Notes: generated from the letters alone by a model not told the origin. Positions 36,682 to 45,194 are shown, counted from the stretch's first letter. The stretch: 64,000 bases of DNA from WLXB01 sp040221475 (GCA_040221475.1 JAVKEJ010000058.1:248001-312000), one strand, 5' to 3'. A program made the numbers and translations.

Positions 36682-36741
36682 AACTCTTAGGTTTATGGCG
36701 CGATGTATACGTAAACCCGACATGTCTGACGTGTTTACCTA

Positions 36742-36829
36742 ACGTGATTTTCACATTTGTCATACGTGATTTTCACGTTTGTCATACGTGATTTTCACGT
36801 TTGCCGTACATGATTCTCATGCCAGTCAC
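36742..36829. repeat. Tandem array of four 22-bp palindromic units
   Basis: Four contiguous units of 22 bases start at 36742, 36764, 36786 and 36808. The core is ACGTGATTTTCACGT (six-base arms, three-base centre), perfect in units 2 and 3, with one arm change in unit 1 and several in unit 4. The spacing of about two helical turns puts all centres on one DNA face. There are no spacers, so it is not a CRISPR. It precedes the FliN-like gene by about 100 bases and is probably an operator array. Confidence 0.65.
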
Positions 36830-36861
36830 ACTATGTTAAGCTTTGCGTCTTAGACAGAGAA

Positions 36862-36880
36862 TGACGCATCATGAGCGTCA
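36862..36880. promoter_or_regulatory. Inverted repeat upstream of FliN-like gene
   Basis: TGACGC and GCGTCA form a perfect six-base inverted repeat around a seven-base centre, about 50 bases before the FliN-like start and 33 bases after the tandem array. It could be a second regulator site or a promoter-proximal hairpin. No cognate protein can be named. Confidence 0.35.
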
Positions 36881-36930
36881 AATGCTGTATGACTATGCGG
36901 GGCCAGCGGAAGAGGGACCAAGACAGTTAA

Positions 36931-37191
36931 ATGTCTGATTTCGATGAAGATTATGCCGTTAATGACGTCGTTGTTGAGATCGTTGTCGTCCTAGGGGCGT
37001 CAACTTTGCGGCTCAATCAAATCCTGCAGCTTGGTCGTGGGGCTGTGGTTGAGCTGGAAAGTGGCCCGAACGATCAGGTCGAAGTCTATGCCAATGATAT
37101 TCTGATAGCCAAAGGCGAAGTGGTTATTACGGGCGGTGATGTGCTTGGCGTTGCCATTACTGAAGTGCTTAAGTCGGTTTATACCAAATAG
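36931..37191 (+). CDS. Orphan FliN/SpoA-domain protein
   Basis: An 86-residue protein consisting almost only of a SpoA (FliN C-terminal) domain: VVVEIVVVLGASTLRLNQIL, LGRGAVVELESGPNDQVEVY, NDILIAKGEVV. In flagella and type III secretion such proteins form the cytoplasmic C-ring. No other flagellar or secretion gene is in the window. It is shorter than many FliN proteins because it lacks most of the variable N-terminus. The start is fixed by an in-frame TAA directly before the ATG; that TAA ends a 19-codon frame beginning at 36871. The promoter region is full of palindromes. Confidence 0.82.
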   Translation: MSDFDEDYAVNDVVVEIVVVLGASTLRLNQILQLGRGAVVELESGPNDQVEVYANDILIAKGEVVITGGDVLGVAITEVLKSVYTK

Positions 37192-37247
37192 TCCTTAATA
37201 GGCTTCCGGTCTTCACTTCACAGCGCGCAACATTTCTAAACATTAAG

Positions 37248-37279
37248 TTTTTCACACATAAAATTTTTCACACATAAAA
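37248..37279. repeat. Tandem 16-bp direct repeat
   Basis: TTTTTCACACATAAAA occurs twice back to back, about 100 bases before the universal stress protein gene. It could be a duplication or a regulator site. No inverted symmetry is visible. Confidence 0.4.
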
Positions 37280-37374
37280 CGACTCAACATGACTTTAATC
37301 AAAGCCATGCGGTATGCTTTTGACCACACTGCTAAAAGGGATGAATTTCTCAACCGCAGAAAGGGATACGGACC

Positions 37375-38235
37375 ATGTTTATGAAGTCGATTTATCTCGC
37401 GCTGAGTGGCGAAGGACAAGCGGAGTCGGCCGCAGATGCGGCTTTTACGTTGGCACAGGTGTTCAAGGCGCACCTCATTGGCAGCGATACAGTCTCAGAA
37501 ACCGGTCCTTTTCTAGACCAAACGGGCGTTGGCATGATGGCCACGTATTATGACGAACTCTATCAAACGGCGGAGAAGGTGCAGGCCCATAAACGCACCG
37601 CCGCTGCCAATGTTTTCGAAGCGGCCCGCGAAAAACATGGCATCCCCCTGACGGCGACTCCAACTGCAGAGGCGGCGACATGCTATTGGCACGCCCATGA
37701 TGGCGACGTCGATGTGGTTGCGCGGCTCGGGCGTCTCGCAGATGTCATTGTGATCGCTTGCCCGGGCGAACGCAGCTCGTATGCAGACCTCCGCACGCTG
37801 GAGCAGGCTGTGTTTGATGCCAAGCGCCCTGTAATTATGGTGCCGCAAGGCGCCACCATTGATCCAAAGTCACCTGTGCTGGTGGCCTGGAACGGCAGTG
37901 CAGAGGCCGCCCGCGCCTTGATCAATGCGGTGCCCTTGATGGTCAAAAGCAGCAAAGTTAGGGTTGTTCAGATCGGTGATCTTGATCCTGGTATGACAGC
38001 CCTCACCGAGGCGGATGCGTACTTAAAACTTCATGGCATTACAGCAACCACAAAGACGATCGATAAGGGCAAGCAATCTGTTTCTGATATTCTCGCACGT
38101 GAAGCGGGTGAGATCGAAGCCGGCTGCGTGGTTATGGGGGCATATACCCATAACCCATGGCGTGAGATGGTGCTTGGCGGCGTCACAAAGCACATGATTA
38201 AAAACGCCAGTCTACCGGTTCTGTTTGCTCACTAG
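37375..38235 (+). CDS. Universal stress protein, two-domain
   Basis: A 286-residue protein of the UspA superfamily with two Usp-like halves. The C-terminal half is the better conserved one (PVLVAWNGSAEAARALINAV, and the nucleotide-loop-like VVMGAYTHNPWREMVLGGVT). The N-terminal half has diverged. Such proteins support survival under starvation or oxygen limitation, and some bind ATP. It is a cytoplasmic protein in a single-gene unit with a ribosome-binding site (AAAGGGA). A short hairpin (ATGCC-ATTA-GGCAT) follows the stop and may act as a weak terminator. Confidence 0.88.
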   Translation: MFMKSIYLALSGEGQAESAADAAFTLAQVFKAHLIGSDTVSETGPFLDQTGVGMMATYYDELYQTAEKVQAHKRTAAANVFEAAREKHGIPLTATPTAEAATCYWHAHDGDVDVVARLGRLADVIVIACPGERSSYADLRTLEQAVFDAKRPVIMVPQGATIDPKSPVLVAWNGSAEAARALINAVPLMVKSSKVRVVQIGDLDPGMTALTEADAYLKLHGITATTKTIDKGKQSVSDILAREAGEIEAGCVVMGAYTHNPWREMVLGGVTKHMIKNASLPVLFAH

Positions 38236-38255
38236 GTTTTCATGCCATTAGGCAT

Positions 38256-39455
38256 TCAGGTTTTTGCACATGCCAAAGTGGCTTCAACCAGAGGCAGGCC
38301 GCATGGTCCTGGCCCCAGGCCCTGATGCATGAGGTTGTGACCGTAGCCGAAGCCAAGTTTTAGCTCGGGATCGGCAAAGGCGAATGATCCGCCAGCGCCG
38401 ATGTAACCGAAAGCGCTCTTGCTGGTGCCCATCGGCGTGATTGGCGGGCAATTCATTTCAAAACCTGTTGAAAAACGCATCTCAATGCCATTCACGGCGC
38501 AGATTTCGCGCACACTTTCTGTGCTGGCCGTGTTCAACATTTTTTCGGAGAGCACCTTAAAGCTGTCTAAAGCCCCGCCCCGAGCTAGCGCGCCATAGAG
38601 TTTTGCCATGGCCCGGGCGTTGGTATGACTTGTTCCCGCTCCGTTTTCAGCCTTACGCCAGCGCAGGCTGTTATAGGTCTCTGCCGGATCACGTCCCTTC
38701 ATGCTTTTTGCAAAAACACTATCCGGATTTTTTTCAATGATACGGGTAAAAGTGCTCGCATCAATTTGATATACCGTCGCGAGCCGGGATAGATCTTCGT
38801 CAGGTATTGCAAAATGCCAGTCCAGTGAAAATGGTTCCGCTAATTCTTCGCGCAGAAACTGGGCAAGTCTTCGTCCACCGTTCACCTGATAACATAACCC
38901 GCCCAGCAGGTAGCCTTGGGTTTGGTTGAGGTATCCCAATTGCGTTCCGGCCTCCCAATTGGGTGCGGTTTGTTCCAGGGCCGCAATCATCGTCTCCCAG
39001 TCATTCGCCGCGCCTGGTTTTAAAGTCGCGTCCACAAAAGAGACTCCGGCCGTATGATCCAGAAGGTGGCGCACCAAGATTCGCTCTTTGCCATGAGCCC
39101 CAAATGCTGGCCAATAGGCGGCGACGGGGGTGTCGAGATCCAGCCGTCCTTGATCAACAAGGCGCAGCGCTAAAACCGCGCCTATTGTTTTAGAGACGGA
39201 CCAGCAGCAACACAGCGTGTCCTCTTGCCAGGGTTTGCTCTGTTGAACATCGGCATAGCCACCCCATAAATCCACAACCAGATCACCGTCAATCATCACG
39301 GCGCAGGTGGCACCCACATCGCCATCCGCACCGCGTTGGGTCAGGTTTTGTTCAAAGACATCTGCCACGTGCTGAAACTTGGGATCGCAGCGACCAGATA
39401 CATCAGGCTTCTGATCGTTCAAAAATGGACTGAGTCCTTTGGTTGTCGTCGTCAT
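38256..39455 (-). CDS. Serine hydrolase, beta-lactamase class C / EstB family
   Basis: A 399-residue enzyme of the class C beta-lactamase and esterase superfamily. The nucleophile motif SVSK is intact (Ser86, Lys89), and the second motif is YLN in LGYLNQTQGY. The N-terminus has no signal peptide, so a cytoplasmic esterase or amidase is likelier than a true beta-lactamase. I chose the ATG at 39455, preceded by GAGGTG, over one 30 bases upstream without a ribosome-binding site. It is divergent from the GST gene, with repeated palindromes between them. Confidence 0.87.
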   Translation of the reverse strand: MTTTTKGLSPFLNDQKPDVSGRCDPKFQHVADVFEQNLTQRGADGDVGATCAVMIDGDLVVDLWGGYADVQQSKPWQEDTLCCCWSVSKTIGAVLALRLVDQGRLDLDTPVAAYWPAFGAHGKERILVRHLLDHTAGVSFVDATLKPGAANDWETMIAALEQTAPNWEAGTQLGYLNQTQGYLLGGLCYQVNGGRRLAQFLREELAEPFSLDWHFAIPDEDLSRLATVYQIDASTFTRIIEKNPDSVFAKSMKGRDPAETYNSLRWRKAENGAGTSHTNARAMAKLYGALARGGALDSFKVLSEKMLNTASTESVREICAVNGIEMRFSTGFEMNCPPITPMGTSKSAFGYIGAGGSFAFADPELKLGFGYGHNLMHQGLGPGPCGLPLVEATLACAKT

Positions 39456-39500
39456 AAAGCCAGCACCTCGTGTTTCAACTTGCATGGGGATGGGGCGAAC

Positions 39501-39554
39501 GGGCTATGTTAGCCTCAATCAATAATCACGGGCTACGTTAGCCCTAATCAATAA
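39501..39554. repeat. Two 25-bp direct repeats with palindromic core
   Basis: Two 25-base copies (39501-39525 and 39530-39554), separated by four bases, each begin with a palindrome and end in AATCAATAA. The core of the second is GGGCTACGTTAGCCC (six-base arms, three-base centre); the first has two changes. They lie between the divergent serine hydrolase and GST genes and end 16 bases before the GST start, fitting an operator that controls one or both genes. Confidence 0.6.
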
Positions 39555-39570
39555 ACAGAGGGGCACCAAC

Positions 39571-40326
39571 ATGGCTATGAAGTTATTTTACTCACCCATT
39601 CATGGGTTCATTCACAAAGTGCTGGTGACGGCCCATGAAGTTGGCGTGTGGGACCAACTTGAATTTGTGCCGGTTTATCCAATATCTGACGGTTATTCCA
39701 TTGCCGCCATCAACCCGTTGCACAAAGTGCCAACCCTGGCCCTGGAAGATGGCACGGTCCTGTATGGCAGTCAGACAGTTGTGGAGTATCTGGATTCTCT
39801 TTCGACCACCGGTCATCATCTTTATCCTGCAGCTGGTCCGGCGCGGTGGGATGCGCTGCGCCGTTTGGCACTGGCGGATACGCTGTTTGAAGTCACCGTT
39901 GTCATGGCACTTGAGAAATTGGAGAAGCCCCACCGTGAGGTCGTGTTCAAATGGAACTGGGCTAAGGTCGTGCGGGCAGTGGATCAAATGGAAGAAGACG
40001 CGGCCAAGGGCTTTGATAGTTTTGACATCGGCCAAGCGTCTGCTTTGCACGGTTTGTCTTACCTGGATCGTCAAACCACTAAGGGTCTGCGTCCTCCGGT
40101 ACCCGAAGGCTGGAACTGGCGCGATGGCCGTCCAGCCCTGACGGCGTGGTGGGATCAGGCTATTCAGCGCCCATCGGTTTTGTCTCATTTTAACAAAGAA
40201 TACGAAGGCGAAGACAGTGCAGAGTACTGTCAGACAAAGGTCGCTGAAGTTTTGCGGGCGCAAGGCAAACCCGCGCCAGATAAGCCTGTGCCGGTGCCCG
40301 TCGATTTTGTGCCGCCGGAGGACTAA
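39571..40326 (+). CDS. Glutathione S-transferase family protein
   Basis: A 251-residue cytoplasmic protein. The N-terminal thioredoxin-like domain (MKLFYSPIHGFIHKVLVTAH) contains INPLHKVPTLALEDGTVLYG, which holds the cis-proline glutathione-site pattern KVPTL, and the following SQTVVEYLDSL. An all-helical C-terminal domain follows, with an unusual Pro-rich tail (APDKPVPVPVDFVPPED). It may conjugate glutathione to, or isomerise, an electrophile. An Old-Yellow-Enzyme-family reductase gene begins five bases after the stop, so they form an operon, consistent with reductive handling of an unsaturated compound. Confidence 0.88.
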   Translation: MAMKLFYSPIHGFIHKVLVTAHEVGVWDQLEFVPVYPISDGYSIAAINPLHKVPTLALEDGTVLYGSQTVVEYLDSLSTTGHHLYPAAGPARWDALRRLALADTLFEVTVVMALEKLEKPHREVVFKWNWAKVVRAVDQMEEDAAKGFDSFDIGQASALHGLSYLDRQTTKGLRPPVPEGWNWRDGRPALTAWWDQAIQRPSVLSHFNKEYEGEDSAEYCQTKVAEVLRAQGKPAPDKPVPVPVDFVPPED

Positions 40327-40331
40327 GGGCG

Positions 40332-42284
40332 GTGACGGCGGCCTCTTATCCTCTTTTGTCGTCGCCCTTTAAACTTGGTCCGGTTGCGCTTCGCAATCGC
40401 GTTGTTGTTCCTGGGCACTCTATGGTCCATGGCGATTCCACGGGCCGTGTCACTGAAAAATATCGCGCCTACTTAACCGCGCGGGCCAAAGGGGGGGCGG
40501 CTCTGGTCGGTATTGAGTCCGCGCCGGTTCATCCTCATTCCAAAACCTGGACGGGTCAGGTCGAAGTGTGGCGGGATGACATTACCGGCTCTCTGGCGCA
40601 GGCCGCCAATGACATTCACGCGGCTGGGGCAAAGGCCTCGATCATTCTTTGGCATGGCGGGCACAATGTGTCTTATCGGCGCGGTGCGCCGGCCATGGCG
40701 CCCTCTGTCATTCCGTCCGTCCAGGTTGGCGAGATACCGCGCGCCATGACAGTTGCGGACATCAAAGATTTGATCCCGTACTACGTCGCAGCAGCCCAAA
40801 GATGCATCACAGCTGGCATTGATGTGCTGGAGCTGCAAACGTCCAGTGATTATTTGCTCGGCTCGTTTTTAAGCCCACAACTCAATCATCGTAGGGATGA
40901 GTACGGCGGGTCTTTAGAAAACCGCTGCCGCATTGTCCTCGAAGTTTTAGGGGCCCTTCGCGCGCTACTCCCTGCTCATATGGCGCTGGGACTGCGCACG
41001 TCGATTTATCATGCAATCCCTGGTGAACCAGACGGCTACACCATTGCCCACTCATTGCCGGTCATGGAGCATATCGCTGGGTCTGGGTTGATTGACTATG
41101 TCAGCGTGATGAGCGGCTCGAACGCTAACTTTTCAGAAACCATTGCGCCCATGGCAACACCCTACGCGCAGATCGCCGATCAATCGGCTCAGTTTAAAGC
41201 GGCCCTCGATGTTCCGGTTATCGTCGCTGGCCGGATTGTGACGCCGGACGACGCAGAGCAGGTGCTTGCGCAGGACCAGGCGGATCTGGTTGCGGTCGCG
41301 CGGGCGTTCATCGCCGATGCGGAGTGGATGGTGAAGGCGGAGCGCGGCGAGGCCCATCGCATTCGCCCCTGCACAGGCTGCAATCAGATTTGTCTGGGCT
41401 TTGCCGGACGTGGTTTGCCATCTGGGTGCAATTTCAATGCCGAGGCCGGACGTGAAGATGAACTTCTGCCCGTTGCCGCCGCGCACTCATCGAAACACAT
41501 TGCGGTGATTGGCGGCGGCCCGGCAGGATTGGAATGCGCCCGGGTTGCGGCAGAGCGCGGCCACACAGTCTCCTTATATGAATCCTCTGCTCATTTAGGG
41601 GGCGCGTTGCGGCTTGCCGGCAATTGTCCTCATCGTGATGAATTTCTGTTGCCGCTGAAATGGTGGGCCTCCGAGCTTGAAACACTTGGCGTTCACGTTC
41701 ATCTCAACACGCCGGTTACAGACGCCAGCGTTCTTGAGGCTGATGAAATTGTTTGGGCCACGGGGGCAGAGCCAGCCTCCATGTGGCAGCTTCGGTATCG
41801 TCCCAGCTTGCTCAACGGACTCCCAGGCACAGAAACCCTGCCTCATAGCCGTGATGTTTTAACGGGAACCGCCTCCGTTCAGGGGGCTGTCCTGGTGATA
41901 GATGAAGAGGGCGGCTGGCCCGCCCTGACATTTGTCGAAGCGTTGGTAGCCAGGGATGAGGTAACGTCCATCACCGTGGCAACCAACAGCCCATTGCTGG
42001 GCATGCCGGATCTGTTCACAACCGGCGAATTTCCCCTGTTTGCCGCGCGTCTCAAAGCGGCTGGCGTCACAATCCACACTGGCGTTTTTGTCGCATCGGT
42101 CGAAAATCAGATCGCCAAAACAACGGGCGGAGACATGTTTGGTCCCTTTGATTCTATCGTTTTGTCTCTCGGTGCGCGCGCCCGGGCTGTGCCTGAGGGT
42201 GCTTTGGCCATCGGAGATTGCGTCGCTCCGCGTGGCATTTGGTCGGCTGTGCAAGAAGGAGCACGTCTGGCCCGGGAGTTGTAG
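40332..42284 (+). CDS. NADH:flavin oxidoreductase, 2,4-dienoyl-CoA reductase-like
   Basis: A 650-residue flavoenzyme of the Old Yellow Enzyme family with the long 2,4-dienoyl-CoA reductase architecture. An FMN barrel forms the first half (LSSPFKLGPVALRNRVVVPG, QLNHRRDEYGGSLENRCR). A [4Fe-4S] cluster follows, with ligands in CTGCNQICLG and SGCNFNAEAGRE. The C-terminal half holds an NAD(P)/FAD Rossmann motif, VIGGGPAGLECARVAAERGH. It reduces activated C=C bonds or demethylates amines, as in trimethylamine dehydrogenase relatives. The start is a GTG five bases after the GST gene, with AAGGG upstream. Confidence 0.92.
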   Translation: MTAASYPLLSSPFKLGPVALRNRVVVPGHSMVHGDSTGRVTEKYRAYLTARAKGGAALVGIESAPVHPHSKTWTGQVEVWRDDITGSLAQAANDIHAAGAKASIILWHGGHNVSYRRGAPAMAPSVIPSVQVGEIPRAMTVADIKDLIPYYVAAAQRCITAGIDVLELQTSSDYLLGSFLSPQLNHRRDEYGGSLENRCRIVLEVLGALRALLPAHMALGLRTSIYHAIPGEPDGYTIAHSLPVMEHIAGSGLIDYVSVMSGSNANFSETIAPMATPYAQIADQSAQFKAALDVPVIVAGRIVTPDDAEQVLAQDQADLVAVARAFIADAEWMVKAERGEAHRIRPCTGCNQICLGFAGRGLPSGCNFNAEAGREDELLPVAAAHSSKHIAVIGGGPAGLECARVAAERGHTVSLYESSAHLGGALRLAGNCPHRDEFLLPLKWWASELETLGVHVHLNTPVTDASVLEADEIVWATGAEPASMWQLRYRPSLLNGLPGTETLPHSRDVLTGTASVQGAVLVIDEEGGWPALTFVEALVARDEVTSITVATNSPLLGMPDLFTTGEFPLFAARLKAAGVTIHTGVFVASVENQIAKTTGGDMFGPFDSIVLSLGARARAVPEGALAIGDCVAPRGIWSAVQEGARLAREL

Positions 42285-42398
42285 GCTTAGGCGTCATTCC
42301 CTTTTTCTGTTCATTGGCGGAACATAATGCCGACACCCCTTTCTCTTTGTTCCGTTGCCAGTCATGATCGTGCAATATTTTAACGGGAGTAAACATTC

Positions 42399-43346
42399 AT
42401 GTTTCGTTCGATCCTTCTCTTAACGGCTTTTTCAGCGATTGCCTTATCTACGTCTGTTCGCGCGGCTGATGTCAGTGTCAGCGCTGGTGCCGTATTCAAA
42501 GACTGTGCCGATTGCCCAGAAATGGTGGTTATTCCCCCCGGTGACTTTGTTATGGGGTACGATGGCGGTATTGACCTGGATAAGCCCGGCTTGCAGCGCC
42601 GGTATGAAGGGCCTGTGCGCTCTGTCACCATTGACTACGCCTTTGCGTTGGGGCGCACCGAAGTGACCCAAGCTCAATATGCAGAATTCGTGAAGGCCAC
42701 CGGTCATGTCTCCGGCACAGAATGCGCCATTTGGAATGGCGAAGTTTGGCTCCACACGCCCGGCAAAGACTGGCGCGATCCTGGATATGGCCGTCCTCCG
42801 GCTGATAATGAGCCGGTCGCCTGTGTGACATGGATCGACGTCAAGGCTTACACAGACTGGTTGTCCGAGAAAACCGGACAACCCTACCGTTTGCCGACAG
42901 AGGCTGAGTGGGAATATGCGGCGCGTGCTGGCACCACCGGCGAATACACCTGGGGCGATGATCCCGATGGCGGCTGTGATGTTGCCAATATCTATGACCA
43001 GTCCGCAATTGATCCAAACCGGCCCTACGAGCCGGTGGGATGCGACGATGGTTTCGCCACTGTGGCACCTGTCGGATCGCTAAACCCCAACGGGTTTGGT
43101 CTGTATGATATGACCGGCAACGTGTGGGAATGGACCGAGGACTGCTACTTCATGCCGGCCCCTCTTGCGCCAACCGACGGCAGTGCGGTGCAGGCGACCG
43201 GAACCTGCGAGAACCGCGCTGTGAAAGGCGGCGGTTGGTCTTCGTCGGTGTATTGGCAGCGCCCCACATTCCGTGGGCGTGATCCAGAAGATCGCATCAG
43301 CCACATTTTCGGCTTCCGCCTCGCTCGGGATCTGAACGGAGAATAA
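42399..43346 (+). CDS. SUMF1/FGE-like exported protein (copy 1)
   Basis: A 315-residue protein with a Sec signal peptide (MFRSILLLTAFSAIALSTSVRA) and one formylglycine-generating-enzyme-like domain: PEMVVIPPGDFVMGYDGG, YRLPTEAEWEYAARAG, LYDMTGNVWEWTEDCY, KGGGWSSSVYWQRPTFRG and FGFRLARD. The active-site cysteine pair of true FGEs is absent from the GGGWSSSVYWQR stretch, so sulfatase activation is unlikely. Eight cysteines are instead shared with the neighbouring paralog and could form disulfides in the periplasm. A ribosome-binding site (GGGAG) precedes it. Binding or another oxidative activity is possible; the role is unknown. Confidence 0.88.
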   Translation: MFRSILLLTAFSAIALSTSVRAADVSVSAGAVFKDCADCPEMVVIPPGDFVMGYDGGIDLDKPGLQRRYEGPVRSVTIDYAFALGRTEVTQAQYAEFVKATGHVSGTECAIWNGEVWLHTPGKDWRDPGYGRPPADNEPVACVTWIDVKAYTDWLSEKTGQPYRLPTEAEWEYAARAGTTGEYTWGDDPDGGCDVANIYDQSAIDPNRPYEPVGCDDGFATVAPVGSLNPNGFGLYDMTGNVWEWTEDCYFMPAPLAPTDGSAVQATGTCENRAVKGGGWSSSVYWQRPTFRGRDPEDRISHIFGFRLARDLNGE

Positions 43347-43347
43347 A

Positions 43348-44274
43348 ATGAACTCTCGTGCAGCACAGGTCGCCTTTGGTATTGGCTGCTTATTTCTTAC
43401 GCCTGCCACCGCTGATGAGGTGACGATCGATTTAGCGCCCGGAAGCATCTTTGCCGATTGTGCAGACTGCCCTGAAATGGTGGTTATTCCGCCGGGCAGT
43501 TTCACCATGGGCTTTGAGGGCGGCGTTAGTGAGGATCGGTATGAAGGCCCGCCGCATGAAGTGACCATCGGCTACTCTTTTGCGTTGGGGTTGCTCGAAA
43601 TTTCAGTGGCGCAGTTCAGAGAATTTGTTGACGACACCGGCCATGTAGCGGGTCAGAACTGCCGCTCTTGGACCGGAACAACGGTTGAGAATATTCCTGG
43701 TCGCGATTGGCGTGACCCTGGGTATGGCCGTCCACCGTTAGACACCAATCCAGTGTCCTGCGTGTCCTGGCTTGATGCCAAAGCCTATGTCGCGTGGCTG
43801 AGCAATAAAACAGGTCACCCATATCGACTACCAACGGAAGCTGAGTGGGAATATGTTGGCCGCGACCGCACGTCTACGCCCTACGCCTGGGGAGATGACC
43901 CAGAAGCCGGTTGCGAGGTTGCAAACTATTACGATCAGGCCGCAGCAGGTCAGCGTCCCTGGGATCCGGTGGCCTGCAACGACGGCCATCCCATTGTGGC
44001 GCCGGTCGGAACGCTGGCACCCAACTCCTTTGGTCTGTATGACACCATTGGCAATGTCTGGGAATGGGTCGAAGACTGTCACAGCGTGCCCTATGGACCG
44101 CAACCCACGGACGGTTCGGCCTATCAGGTTGACGGCGCGTGTGAAAAGCGCGGCGTGCGCGGTGGTGCTTGGCACTCTCGGGCGACATGGCAACGCCCGT
44201 CTTTTCGTGGGCGTGATCCTGAAGATTTTGTCTCTCAGGTATTCGGCATTCGCGTTGCCCGAGACTTAAAATAG
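43348..44274 (+). CDS. SUMF1/FGE-like exported protein (copy 2)
   Basis: A 308-residue tandem paralog of the preceding gene, starting one base after its stop. The signal peptide is shorter and ends near TPATADE. The same landmarks follow: DCADCPEMVVIPPGSFTMG, YRLPTEAEWEYVGRD, LYDTIGNVWEWVEDCH, RGGAWHSRATWQRPSFRG and FGIRVARD. The FGE catalytic cysteines are again missing (GGAWHSRATWQR), while the eight other cysteines are conserved with copy 1. The tight spacing suggests co-translation and perhaps a heteromeric complex. Confidence 0.88.
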   Translation: MNSRAAQVAFGIGCLFLTPATADEVTIDLAPGSIFADCADCPEMVVIPPGSFTMGFEGGVSEDRYEGPPHEVTIGYSFALGLLEISVAQFREFVDDTGHVAGQNCRSWTGTTVENIPGRDWRDPGYGRPPLDTNPVSCVSWLDAKAYVAWLSNKTGHPYRLPTEAEWEYVGRDRTSTPYAWGDDPEAGCEVANYYDQAAAGQRPWDPVACNDGHPIVAPVGTLAPNSFGLYDTIGNVWEWVEDCHSVPYGPQPTDGSAYQVDGACEKRGVRGGAWHSRATWQRPSFRGRDPEDFVSQVFGIRVARDLK

Positions 44275-44357
44275 AGCTGCCGTTTACAACAGCCTGTCAG
44301 TTAACCGCTTCATTTCTCCCTAAGCTGTGCGATGCGCCGGTGGCAAAGGGTCTGCGT

Positions 44358-45194
44358 TTAAGCATCCATGAACTTAGTCATCTGCTTTGCATAAGCTTGA
44401 ACGTCTTCAGGTTTTGCGGTGAGCGGATCGCCGGTCATCGCGGGTTTCCATTCAGTCACATCTGGGATGAGCGCCAGCGCGTCTTCACCCCGCGCTAAAG
44501 TTTTGGCTTTGATCAGCGGAAGCTTGTCTTCAATAGGATAGATGTAATAGGCGGCGAAGGCTTTATGGGCTGTTGTCGCCATCTTCACTTGTTCGATAAA
44601 GGCAATGTGCATCAGATCAGCCGACGGCAAGGACGTGTTACGCATATTCTCGGCTGTGCGTTTAAACCAGGGAAAGTAAGTGTATAGATCGCGTAGCCTG
44701 CTCCACAGAAAGTGGACATACACACCACTCTGGTCGGGGGTGACCTGAGGCGCGTGCTGGGCGGCCATGTCCGTCTGGGCTTGGCCGCGCATAATGCGTA
44801 CTTGGCCGAGCATTAGGCGGCGCACACGTTCCGGCTGGCTAACCGCCAATTCCATCGCCACCCGACCGCCTAAAGATGATCCGTAAATGTCGCACTGATC
44901 GATCTTCAGCGTGTCGAGAAAGCGCGACACGGCATCGGCGTAATAGGCCATATCTGGTGGTGAACTGTCGTCATGAGGCGGCGGTGCGGAGTCGCCCATG
45001 CCCATTAAATCTGGTGCAATGACTGTGCGTGATGCTGCAAGCGCCTCAAGCAATGGCACTTGAATGCGCGCAGAGCCCGGACCAGGATGAAGCACTACCA
45101 GAGGTGCTTTACCGTCCACGCTCCGGCGCGAGGTCCAATAATGCACTTGTCCTTCGTCAAGGTCTGTAAAGGCTCGCTTCACGTTATTTATCAT
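44358..45194 (-). CDS. Alpha/beta-fold hydrolase
   Basis: A 278-residue cytoplasmic protein. The oxyanion motif is VLHPGPGSA, the loop after strand 4 is APDLMGMGDSA, and the nucleophile elbow is GSSLGG with Ser107, which is canonical. No clear catalytic His is visible in the C-terminal 50 residues, which is odd. The LHPGP motif and a cap segment ending in YFPWFKRTAENM link it to the two-domain hydrolases at 27.6-31.0 kb. It is divergent from an IclR regulator gene, a likely controller. The substrate is unknown. Confidence 0.85.
   Translation of the reverse strand: MINNVKRAFTDLDEGQVHYWTSRRSVDGKAPLVVLHPGPGSARIQVPLLEALAASRTVIAPDLMGMGDSAPPPHDDSSPPDMAYYADAVSRFLDTLKIDQCDIYGSSLGGRVAMELAVSQPERVRRLMLGQVRIMRGQAQTDMAAQHAPQVTPDQSGVYVHFLWSRLRDLYTYFPWFKRTAENMRNTSLPSADLMHIAFIEQVKMATTAHKAFAAYYIYPIEDKLPLIKAKTLARGEDALALIPDVTEWKPAMTGDPLTAKPEDVQAYAKQMTKFMDA

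Noticed and set aside
36742..36829. CRISPR array
   Set aside because: The 22-base units are contiguous with no spacers, are palindromic, and no cas gene is in the window.
38242..38255. Strong terminator between the universal stress protein and serine hydrolase genes
   Set aside because: The stem has only five base pairs and the T run is not directly adjacent; it is mentioned only as a possible weak terminator.
39592..40263. 223-residue minus-strand open frame opposite the GST gene
   Set aside because: It is fully antisense to a clear GST gene, and its composition (many His, Arg and Gln) does not resemble a real protein.
42399..44274. Functional sulfatase-activating enzymes
   Set aside because: The catalytic cysteine pair is missing in both proteins and no sulfatase gene is present.
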